Both the position numbers and the translations under genes were made by a program. From positions 248,001 to 312,000 of the forward strand of contig JABMCL010001219.1 of the NCBI GenBank assembly GCA_018857735.1: a DNA stretch of 64,000 bases, given 5' to 3'. This DNA is from Alviniconcha marisindica (Eukaryota > Mollusca > Gastropoda > Provannidae). Shown piece by piece: positions 25,904-37,900 of the stretch. Within the stretch, counting starts at the first letter, position 1; each line of letters opens with the position of its first letter. The notes under the pieces are model-generated. The model worked only from the letters and a program-made list of their open reading frames with translations, searched no databases and was not told where the DNA came from.

Positions 25904-25979
<76 letters not shown>

Positions 25980-28900
25980 CATGTACATGATAACTGGCAT
26001 TATATATATTATACACCTTACACATGATGTTTTTGTGGTTCTTTTTTATGTTCAACTTGGTTTAATTAATCATGCTTACAGTTTTATCGCTCCTTTATCT
26101 TCCCATGCCCATGCTACCAAGTCTCATGAAGTCTGCCTAGGGTGTTCTGTTGGGTCTCTGTGCTTGTCACCTAGGTCTAAAACACTGTGCATCCCTACTA
26201 TTGTGCCTTCTATCATTCTACCAATCTGTGAGAATTTATTTATATAAAATCATTTGATTATTTATTCTGAGCTGAGTTGGTTAGAACATTCTGGGCCTAG
26301 TTTCTCCAGTGTTAGAATCAATGAGTCAATCAAGTTAGTTAACTGGATTTTAACATCCTGACAACCACACAGAGCCACCTCAGGACAGTCAAACTCAGGT
26401 CATAAGCAAATGCACATTTCAAAACTCTTCTCATATATAAACCCTTTGTCATGTCAATCCACAAAACCAATCACTTCTCAAACATAAAACAAAACATACA
26501 TACACAAACATCAAACACAAATTTTTGAAGAGTTTGTCCATTCAATATTACCCCTGTTAAAAGAGCACATAAATCTAAGACATGGTGGTACTGTCAACCA
26601 TTCCATCCAATTTCTCGACACCAGATTAAAGAGGGGGAAAAAAGGAACGGACAGACACAATACAAAATTTAAAAAACGTTGTATAAATGCATAATGGCAA
26701 ATACCAGTGCCATACAGCAGCAAGCTGCACATACCACCTACCAGCTATCATCTCCTAGCTGCTCAACAAGAACCATACAAAAAAGCCTAATTCTTAATAA
26801 AAAATATTTGAGTTTTCTGGGGAAAAAGTCAGGAGAATGGACCATTAGCACAAAAATGACAAGACAGAAAGAGCAAGAGGACTAGGCAGAAAAACAAGAG
26901 AAGAGATAGGAAAGGGGAATTAAATGACAGCCATAAGATTCCAGATTGGGGGAATATATAATATACCCAGCCTGCCAACAGGGAGAGTCACCTGACCTAG
27001 TTGGCTTTGCTGAATCAATTATGGATCATTGCAGTGGTAAATCTTACCTTATTTACTTTACAGTTGTGTTTTTACATCTTGGGCTCAACACAATCCTTTC
27101 AAGGCAATCCTTTCAAATATGTAAGATGTCCCCTGAACTTAATCTGACAGGTTCGTTTATTCGTTTGCAAATCATCTGCACATGTGGCCATCTTTCACAT
27201 GCTTTGCTAGTGACTCCTGGTACTGGTACCTGTGCACCCTTGGTAGCATACTCCTGTACTGTGTGCTGGTAAGTAAGTAACTTGGTGTTTTATGCCCAGT
27301 CAACCAGTATGGTTATATCAGGGCAAGACACATTCTGTCACCACATAACAAAATAATATTAAAAATGTGTACATGCTAAAAATGCTATATGTACAGATTT
27401 TTTTTTTTTAACATACTTAAAAGGTGGGTAAAAGACAAACAGAACCAAAAATTATCTTAGAGTTTAAATTCTTCCAATAATATTGATTTATTTCAAAAAG
27501 TTAAAAAATATTTTCCAATATCTTGAAATAAGATATGCAATGATTGAGCTGTAAAACAGCTCTCTTATTTCAATAAAATCTGAACAAGTGAGTAAAATAT
27601 GTTCAATAGTTAGTCTTTCGTTACATCCAATGCATATTGGTGGTTCTTCACCCTTCAATAAAAAGGAATGTGTGATATATGAATGACCAATGTGCAATCA
27701 GGACATCACTGTCTCCTACTTCCTATTTGTCCATATGTTACAGTCTTTTAAATGAGGAAATATCTTGTGTAGTTTATTTTCTAGGAACTCGTCCCAGTCT
27801 AACTGCCATAACTTTGACAAATATTTATTTACACTAAACTTTAAATCTGAGAAGGGGATGAGCTCATCCAAGATATTGCCCTTGAGGGCATCCTTAGCAG
27901 TGGAGTCTGCAGCCAAATTTCCTGTAATGCCCAAATGGCCGGCGACCCAGACAAAGCCAATCTCCTTCCCATCTTTGGTCAAATCCATATATAGTTCTAG
28001 AATCTGTACTAAGGGTGGTCATACTTTTGCTTAAATATAGCTTGTAGTGATGAAATGAGTCAGACAATACCAAAAACAATTCTTCTTTAGAACAGTAAAC
28101 AGAGCCAAAAGAATAGCTCATGGTTCAGCAGTAAATACAGAGCTGTTAGACAACAGCCAACAAGTAAATGGTTTACAAAAATGTTCAGTGGAGACAGCTG
28201 CCCAACTCCTTCCTGTTTTTGAACCCTCCATAAAAATATAAAAATATGATGAGGAATATTCTGGGTGCAAGTGTGAATTGGGTCCCAGGTGGTGATTGGT
28301 GCGGACACTGAGGTGAGTTTTGAGCACTCCTTTCTTCTCCCCCCCCCCCCCCCCCCCCCCCCCCAATCTCTTTCGCTCTTGTTGATGTTGTGTTGTTCAT
28401 TTACATAATGGTATTTTACTCTCTAATTTAATAATAATAATAAAGCATTTGTAACATACAAAATCTTGTCCATAGAGACTATTTTAAGCATGCACACACA
28501 TGCATGCACACACACACAAGCATTCTGACTATACAAAGTTTAATTTACACAGCTTATAATGGGCAGCAAACAGAGACTTGAGGTGGATAAAGACAGCAGC
28601 ATGAACAGAAAACATGGCAGGTCTACAGTTTTGGGAAACATGAAACATGAAGTGGTTACTGGTTATAGTTATAAAACATGAAGTGGTTACTGTGACTGTG
28701 TGTTTATAGGTATTTTGTGTTTGTCAAGCTTATTATTATTATAGTATGTAGACTGTTAACCTGCTAATGTTATTGTGAATGTGTGTATGATACAAGTGAA
28801 TGTTCTCAGCACCATGTTCTCAGCACCATGCCATGTGTATGTATATTTTTAGTTGACACATGGTAATAAAGATAATGGTGGACTGATTGATGCCAGCCAG

Positions 28901-31900
28901 CCACTCAGCTGCCTAACACTGTTCACCACAAAGATTCATATTTTTGTCATGCCAGTCAGTCACTGTCACAGTTCTCACCTTGTGCAGTCTGTTGACACCA
29001 AGTGCTCTCACTTTCTGAGCTTTTTCACATTTCTTGACCAGCAGGGGTTTCCTTACTGCATATTCAGGAACATATAGACATGACATGCGAGACGTCTGGC
29101 TCTCATCCACATTGTGTATCCTCCACAGCGCTATGTTGTTGTCCCGTGAACCTGCACACCAGCCAAACAGTGCATCAAAAGATGCCTTTCATGGCAAGTT
29201 GAATGTGACTGGTATATCTCAATACAAATAAAATTGCTACTGACCAATGTTATTATGGCAATGTACAGCTTTTTGTTAAATGGCATGAAATGGTGTTAAG
29301 TCATAGCAGACACAGCGTGACTGGGTACTGATTCATCAACACTTTTAAAACTAGGGAGAGTGAGAGACAGAGAGAGTGAAATAAGAAGGGGGGTAGGGGT
29401 GGAGCAAATGGGGAGGAGAGGAACAAAGAGAAGGGGGAGTTAGTTAGTAATTGCAATTTAAGGTCCTGTCAACTACACAGGATCAGCTCAGGACAATCAA
29501 ATTCACATTTCAAACCTTTTCTCATGTATAAACCTTTTCTCAAGTCATTCCGCAAAACCAATCCTTATGCGGCAACATACATACTGAAACATGAAACACA
29601 AATTTTTCCAAGAGTTAGTCCCTTCAATATTACCCTTGTTAAAAGAGCACATAAGGCTAGGACATGCTGGTATCATTGACCATTCTGTCAAATTTATTAA
29701 TAACAGATTCAGGCATGGGAACTGATTTGAAAGAAAAACTCTGAAAACTAGGGGGGTCCAGGAGCATGCCCCCCCCCCCCCCCCCCCCCCCCCTGGAAAA
29801 TGTCCCCATCAAAACATCAAAATCTATGCAATCTAAGGCATCTGTGGTAATTTTTATGGAAATAAATTAAACGTTTTTGATCGCACTGCCACCAACTGGA
29901 ACCACCTCAGTGATGAACAGGTGAAAGCTGCCATATTTAAAGACTCCAAAGAACTGATCGCCACCCCAAGCACCATCTAACTCCTGTGTGTACTCCCCTC
30001 TCATCATATCTAAACTGAAAGTTAGGTCCTGCAGCATATGAAATCAAGAGCAAGAACTGTCAAATCATGGCAGCACATGCCAATGCGTTCCAGGCTTCAA
30101 TTCCTCACAAACTTTCACTTCCAGCTCAGCTAGTAGTTTTCTTCCGTACAGTGGCCTCCTTCATTACATTGAAGAGTATGTCACTGTTTAGGGTTGCACA
30201 GCAGTTTCAAAAAAAACTTTTTAAAAACTGCACGTACAAATGGAATTTCAAGCATCCCACCAGATTTTCACATCTCTGACCGACTAGACCAATCCACCTA
30301 CCGTTTACTGATGCCCACTCACATTTACTGGCACAGCCACATTCACTGAACATTTTGCAATGGTTTGGAACTCAAGCAACCGTCATGGTGAATCTTTCAC
30401 TTTGAAAACTTTCAGAACATTCGCTTTTTCTTACCTGTAACATGGTGCAGAAGCGGGTGAGAATGACTGCATTCAAGCCTAATGCCTCCCCGCGAAAGTG
30501 ACAGCCAGTAGCAGTGTTCACAATTAAGTGACTAAGACGGGCGATAGCCACATGTGAACACACTCTGTACGTTTCGTGGGTGTTTGGTGCGGAACTAAAA
30601 TTGGTGCTTCCATTTATTTATTTTTAAATTGTACCCCCAATTTCTTTTCCCCGCTGACATTTTTTTTCCTCTGCAGAGTCAGTTTCACTGCCATAGAAAT
30701 TGCACTTTTGCACACAATTCCCATGCCTGAGATTAAAGAAAACTACAACAATAATGAATGGACAAAAACAATAAAGAACATTACATAAATGCATAATGGC
30801 AAATACCAGTGCCAGGGGGGGAGAAATGAGAGCGCAATGAGACAGACAGAGAATGCAAAGAATCAAGATAAAGTAACACATCTATCCATTAAGCCATTCA
30901 CTAGTCTGAACCTTCCCATTGAACACGAACAGCAACTGTGCAGATGACTCAATGGATTCTGCTACCTGATTTGTTATAGAATAAAGGCAAGTGACAACAA
31001 ATCAAAGGTATTGGCTTAGGATTTTTCTACAACAGGTGAAACAACCAGTTCAGCCAGGAAGCAACAGGTCTCTATGGAGATCTACAGGTCCAAAATTTAG
31101 CACTGCTCAAGTGTCATTTCCAGCAACAAAATCACATCTGAACTTCATTTTCACACAAAATGTGCTATACATGTGTAATGGAGTGGAGTGGTCAAAGGAC
31201 AGGACACAGGCAGCGGAGTCAGTAAAATGGAGACTACAGCAGGCGTACGGCAGCAATCAGGTTTTATTTGCTCAGCAGCAGACAACTTTTCAGCACCACA
31301 AAATCCTCACGCGCATGCATAGATAAGAGAACGGCGCAGGCCGCAAGGAACACAAGCTATCGCTACAATAAAATCGGCCCTCTGGACCACAAAATGGCTG
31401 ACAATTGTGTTTCCATGGCCTGCACAAATACAGTTTCCTCAACAATAACTACACTAATTAAAACAAGAAAAACATCAAATGAAAGCTACAATTACAACCT
31501 TTTAAACCGTATAAACAAAATGTACACACATGACTTATTTTATTTACAACAAGAGTGGGAAGCGTGGCTTGCACCTGTCTATAAACAGATTCCGACAACT
31601 AAATCACAACTAACACAATGTACAAAATATAACTGTCACTAAAACTTACATCAGAATAAAGAACACGCTCCCACAGTTAAAACGGTACATAACAATTACA
31701 ATACAACACTCTGTAAGAGAAGCAAGACACTCAAAGAATAGCACTAAAACAATCGGTGCGAACTTTCGCCTGGGGAGTGTTATCTTAGTCGCAGTAGCGC
31801 TGATAGTGATACCAAGTAGTCTATGAATACAACTTAGCTTCTACAGTACACAATACTTAATAAGTTAATTTCAACCCAAAATAAACACTAAACATAAAGT

Positions 31901-34900
31901 CAGCTAAGCAAAATACTATATGACAAAGCATTGATCGACACAGAATTACTTTAATTGAGTCAAAACAACAATTCACTACTATTCACTAGTAGGCCTACTA
32001 CTGACAGAGAATGCACCATGCAGACAACGGCTATAAAAAGAATGGACCTAGAGAGGCATCGGCTACTGATTAAGCTTGATCCTGCGTCTAAATAAACGTT
32101 GAATAAACATTCTAAGACGCCAAGTTATATTACGCATGGCTTGGTGCATAAAAAGGACTAGGTAAACAAAGAGTAGGTAAACAAACAAGCGGTCAAAATA
32201 TTAAGGGAGAAAACAGATTTGAAAATGGTGCGCACTAGCGGCTATCGCCGGTCGGCTGTGTGAAGGCCATGTGGCGTTGCCGGTCGGCTGTGTGAAGGCC
32301 ATGTGGCGTTACGCAACACGCATCGCTTCAAAACAAAAGCGTCATCTGCTCCGGTTCCCGGGTTACTAACAGTACAGTAATGAAATTGCACGAATCTGAT
32401 AACCGGGGCAGGATTGCCGTTAAAACATACAAAAAGCACTTGCTCACACATGTATACACAAAGTCACATATACACACACATGCATGTAGATACACTCCAC
32501 TACAAAGTGAAAAGACAGTGGAGTAGAAATCTATATTTTTCTCCATATCTTTATCTTTGAAGATCTTTCCCTCAGAGACACACAAAAACACCTACAGCAT
32601 ACTGCAGACTGTGAGAGAGGTTTCAGCTCTCTGATCAGTTATTTTTTCTTCTTTATATTTCAATGTTTGCCTCATAAATTCATTTTACTCCAGTCCAGAG
32701 TTTCATGAACATGACCTTTTCCTGGTGCAGTTCTCTTGATCTTGACATAACATGTCAGCCATAACCAGTTTGAGAAATCTCCACCCACTAGTGCTACAAT
32801 TTGAACTGCAAACATAACCAGCCTCCTTCAGCTCCACCAAAATCTGTCATGCCACAACTAACTCTATTATACGCCAACCCATACATCAATCGGTCATTTC
32901 TGATTTCAATCCACCAGTGACTAATGATCAATGCCGAAGCCAGTCCCTGGTGAGAAAGGAAACGTATACTTCAGGTTGAAAAAATATGGGTCCTCTGACA
33001 TATACACTGTGTAATTTAAATATCAAATAAATATAGGTTTAATCAAGATCAAACACACTATAACTAGTATAATACCACCAAACATCACTTGCAGAATAAC
33101 ATTTAACAAAAATATGGAAAAAACAACAACACAAAATCTAAAACAAAATACTGCTAAAGATCAAAACATACCAATGTTTTGTTTCTCAACTACTGACTAG
33201 ACAGTACACAACATGTAAATTTCCAGCAATTCACCTTTCATAAGCAATAAGTGGACAAACAGACATTTAATTTTCAAGAAATTCAGGAGTCTCATTCTCA
33301 CCCCCATCTCAACAACAACTGAAAGTTGTCCTTTCATTGTTTTCTTGTAAATTAACTGTTTGTCCATTTCTTGCTTGAAAGAGAGAGAGAGAAAAAAAGA
33401 CAAAAACACACATAAAAACAGTCTGTCACTTTGCATGGCAAAATACCTCCAATTGAGTGTCTAGTGTAAGGCACTGTTATTGGCAGTATACTATAATGTG
33501 AGAAAGCCAGTTTGGCCTTGCAGTAAAGCATTGGGCTGGTAAGCAGAAGGACTCTGGTTCAATTCTGTTTTGGCTCCCCTCTCTCTCTTCAAAAATTGTG
33601 GTCTGTGAAAACTGCCATGTCACTTTGTCCATCACAATTAATGGAACACTACAGTGGCTCTCACTGCTGTCCATCTTAATGCAGGAGTCATTCTGGTCAT
33701 GACAGTATAGCATTGGGCATAGTCTCCTTTTTATCCCACCTCCTAGGACCTTGATCCCTGCCAGCACCTCTTCTGAGACAACTCAGCATCAACCAACCAA
33801 CCACTGCACTATGGTTACTAGTAATAGTATACCCACACACCCCACTGGGTTGCAAACACATCTGTGGTACAGAAAGTTTGGCTATGAGAGTTTAATAATA
33901 ATAGTTCAGAAAATGTCACCCAGACAAACATTCAATGAAATTTTGAACCTTTGTTGTGATCTTGACCTCAAATTGAGCAAAGCATTTTTTTCACAAAACA
34001 TTCTGGCTTGGCTGTGATGGCAAAAGGATCAGAAGTTCTGAAAATATAATAGAAACAGTTATATTTTTGGTATTATTATGAGCCCTGTGACCTTGCCCTT
34101 GAATACAACAACCAAATTATTTTTGCCTCACACTCCTGCTTATGATGATGTACCATGATACCAAGTTTGGTTACAAAAGGTTTAGTAGTTTAGAAAATGC
34201 TGTCCAGACAAACATAAATTGCAATTTTGAATATCTGCTGTGACCTTTACCATGAACACAGCAATCCAATATTTTTATTGGACACTTGCTTATGATGATC
34301 TACCATCAAAATAATTAGGTTTGGTTGCAAAAAGAATCATTAGTTTAGAAGCAATAGCAAAAAGTCTTTTTTATTATAAAAATCTGAAACAAGAATCAGT
34401 TCTAAAACAAGACTGAAACACATAAAAGGTTCCAAAAAACTTTTTTCTTCTTCTTCTTTTTCATCATTTAATTGTTGTTTAAGTGTCATTTTGTAGCTTG
34501 ATAATAGGAATTACCCTGATAATTTGAATGTTGTGTTTTGTCCTAATAAATAGCATTCTTTTTAACCTTTTTATGTGTAAGTAAGTCAGTAAACATGGTG
34601 CTTAACGTCCACAGAAACCATGAGGCTTATTAGGGACGGGGAGAAGGGGGGAAGGGAGTATGGAGATGGGGGAAGAGGGAGATTATATACCTATGCTATG
34701 CGGCTGTCACCACCAGAATGACTTCTGCATTAAGATGGGCAGTGATGAGAGCCATTTTAATGTTTCATAATTGTGAGGGACAAAGTCACAAGACAGTGTC
34801 TACAGACCACAACCTTTTTGAAGAGAAAGGAGAGCTGAGGCGGTATTGAACAGAGGTTCTTCCGCTAACCAGCCTTACCACTAGGTTAAACTGGATCTTT

Positions 34901-37900
34901 TTCAATATATATATATATATAAGTCCCTCAGTGTGACCTTCACCTTGAAGATAGCAACCATTTTCTTTTTCTGTCCAACACTCCAGCTCATCATACCAGG
35001 TTTGGTTACGAAAGGTTCAGCAGTTCAGAGGATATCATCCAAACAAACATGAACAGAAATTCTCAACATTTTCTGTGACCTTCACCTTGAACCTAGCAAT
35101 CCAATATTAATTATTTACACTGGACACTTTGGCTTATGATAATCTACTATCAAACTAAGTTTGGTTCCAAAAGAATCATTAGTTCAGAAGCTACTGGGCG
35201 ATTCAGGCGGGGTTGAATTTTTCCCGGCATCACTTAAGTCACATACTTACAGAATGGTCACGTACTTACATTGCAAATTAGCATAACTTTATGTACATTG
35301 GAAGGTAGCATAGCTTTATGATTTAATAATGACGGGCATCCATGTACATTCCTAACGTTTTGTTGTTAAAAAAAACAAAAAACATGCTTTCCCATGGACA
35401 CAATTTGTGCCAAATGTACTTATCTTGTATCAGGACTTATCTTGTATTCAATCACAACAAACAGTGTTATCTATGCTTGCAACTCTGTGTGTGTGTGTGT
35501 GTGTGCGTGTGTGTGTGTGTGTGTGTGCTTGTGTATGTGAGGGGGTTGGGGGGAGGTTACAACAGATGTTTCCTGAGAAGTAGCTCTTTTTCAAAGATAA
35601 GATCAATTTGGCAAGCTCCGCCATACCTGAATTTGCTAATACAAATCTTTGCTATCACAATCAAGTGGTTAACAAAGTTACAGTCTGATGCCAGTAAATT
35701 GCTTCTGTGTAATCCTATTTATGCTATGTTATCAGCAATGTTCAGTGTTTTTTCAGTTCTCATTCCAATCTCTCTTTCCGCAAGTTCCCATATTGTTTTT
35801 ATTTTGGCACATACAAAGAAAAAGTGCTCTATGTAGTCTGTCACCTGAACAGCATGCACTGCATTTGTAGAATTTGCGATTTCCATCTTGTTGAGTAGGA
35901 TATTTGTCGGGTATACACTGTGTAATTTCTTCCATTGTAGCACTCTTAATCTTCTTTCTTTGGTTGACTGGAAGATGGATTCCCAGTGTGTACTGCTTAT
36001 GTCCATGTTAAGTTTATTTTTCCAAAAGTTGGTGGCACATGGCTGTGCTTCCTTGTTTAAAAGTGTTTTACCTTTAAAGATTGGAGTTCATGGTCTTCAT
36101 GATCTTCAACATGTAGTTTTCTGCATTCTCTTGCTCATTCTAGGCCAGTTTTTACTGTGTTGTATTCAAAGAGTCTATGTGGTGCTCTACCAACTGTACA
36201 TTCTACCTCTTCAAAAGATATTATTTGTCTCCTGTTGTTTGTGATGTCTTTTACTTTGAATATTCCTTTGTTAATCCAGTCTTTCAAATGCAAGTTTTTA
36301 TTTTTGTACTGGATGTTATTATTCTTCCATAAAGCACATTTGGGACAAACAGATTGTGGGAGTTCGTCTTTGAATTTCATTTGAAGTTTCAGCCACGTTT
36401 GTAGAACATTTCTCCAGAATTCTCCTGCATGTTTTGGCATCCCAATAAGGTCTGTCCACTGACAGCATGTATTGAAAATGTCTAAGCCTTTTCCTAATTT
36501 GGAGAAAAACAGAGTTGGAAGTGTTTTCCAGTGGGGTTTGTCTATGTTGCTTGCCATTAATTTTGGCACCCAGCTCAAGTAGAGCGCATTTTGGTGAGAT
36601 TTCATATCAACCATTTTAAGGCCTCCTTTATCAATATCTTGCATTAGAACTTTGCGTTTTACTTTTTGAAAAGCTTTTTTGTTGTTATATTTCCTTTTCC
36701 AAATGAAAGTATATAGTTTTCGGTTAATAATGTTCAGTCTTTTCTGGCAATCCTACTGATTGCATAATGTAAATGAATTGGGAGATTATGAGGGTTTCAG
36801 CAGTTAGTACTTTTCCATATATGCTCAGGTTTCTTCTTGACCACTGTTTAATTATTCTGTCCATGTTTTCAGGTTTTTTACACCAGTTATCTTCAATACA
36901 GTGTGCACTAGTATCACTTTTAAAATGTACTCATAGAATTTTGGTCTCTGTAAGTAAGTAACTAAGTATTCTCTGGTGCTTAATGTCCACAGAAACCATA
37001 AGGCTTATTAGGGATGGGGAAAAGGGGGTATGGAGGTGGGGGGAGACAGAGATTATATACCTATCGCTACACTGTCACCACCAGAATGATTCTGCATTAA
37101 GGTGGGTGTGATGAGAGCCATTTTAATTTTCATAATTGTGAGGGACAAAGTCACAAGACAGTGTCCACAGACCACAACTTGTGAAGAGAAAGGAGAGCTG
37201 AAGCAGATTCAAACTGAGGTCCCTCTGCTTACCAGCCTAACACCTTACCACTAGGCCAAACCGGCTCACTTTGGTCTCTGTGACCCATTTCGCCCTGATA
37301 TAACTGCAATGGTTGACTGGGCATAAAACACCAAGTTACTTACTGTGACCCACTTTAGATTGTGGTGTTTTTGTTTACTAGGTTTATTTTGTCCTAACCA
37401 CATGTTTCTTGAGAGTTTATCTTAAGCTCGGTCAGAGCAGCAAAGGAGCTGAAAATTTCCATTACTGTATCCAAGTCTTGTTTGTCCTTTAAATAGAGTG
37501 TTGTGTCATCAGCAAACTGCTGAATTTTAAGTATAATTTCTAAGGGATTGTTCATTGGTGTGGTCTGGCTAATTTTTATTCCTTTAATACTACTGCTTCT
37601 ACAAAAATTAAAACTGAGAAAGGACACCCTTGCTGAATCCCTCATTTGAGGTTGAATGGCTCAGAGATCCACCCAAAGTGGTTTATACAACTGTCTGCCT
37701 GTAAAAGTAAAGTGCGTACCCATCTGGAGAAATCTGGGCCAAAGTTGTATAATTTCAAACTATCTCAAATAAACTTTTTGGAAACAGCGTCAAATGCTTT
37801 AGTAAAGTCTATAGCTACTACAAGTCCTGGTAGTTGCATCACCTGTAGGTAATGTCATCAGTCATCCTTAGAATTGTAGCAATGTTTCTACCTTTAATAA

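Larger units (their letters stand above)
22499..28978 (-). other. DCAF12 intron (6.5 kb)
   Basis: Contents: a Met-tRNA-like SINE, a coding-like remnant at 24.0-24.3 kb, a tandem GT-bearing duplication, repeat pair copy 1, a short SINE unit and an RNase H LINE fragment. The stretch 24450-25450 shows nothing else I recognise. Confidence 0.9.

Noticed and set aside
31268..31642. A 124-codon gene inside solo LTR B, partly conserved in copy A
   Set aside because: Copy A breaks the frame early and the similarity is at DNA level across the whole LTR. No family was recognised.
9414..32448. One complete 23-kb LTR retrotransposon bounded by the two LTRs
   Set aside because: The interval contains two DCAF12 exons in order and no gag-pol, and each LTR has its own flanking sequence, so they are two solo LTRs.
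35342..35836. A 164-codon plus-strand frame
   Set aside because: It crosses a GT tract and then runs antisense to the LINE C-terminus.
36135..36644. A 169-codon host gene on the minus strand
   Set aside because: The sequence (GGLKMVDMKSHQ, LYLSWVPKL) is the post-RT region of an L1/Tx1-like ORF2, with RT motifs upstream and a zinc-knuckle segment downstream.
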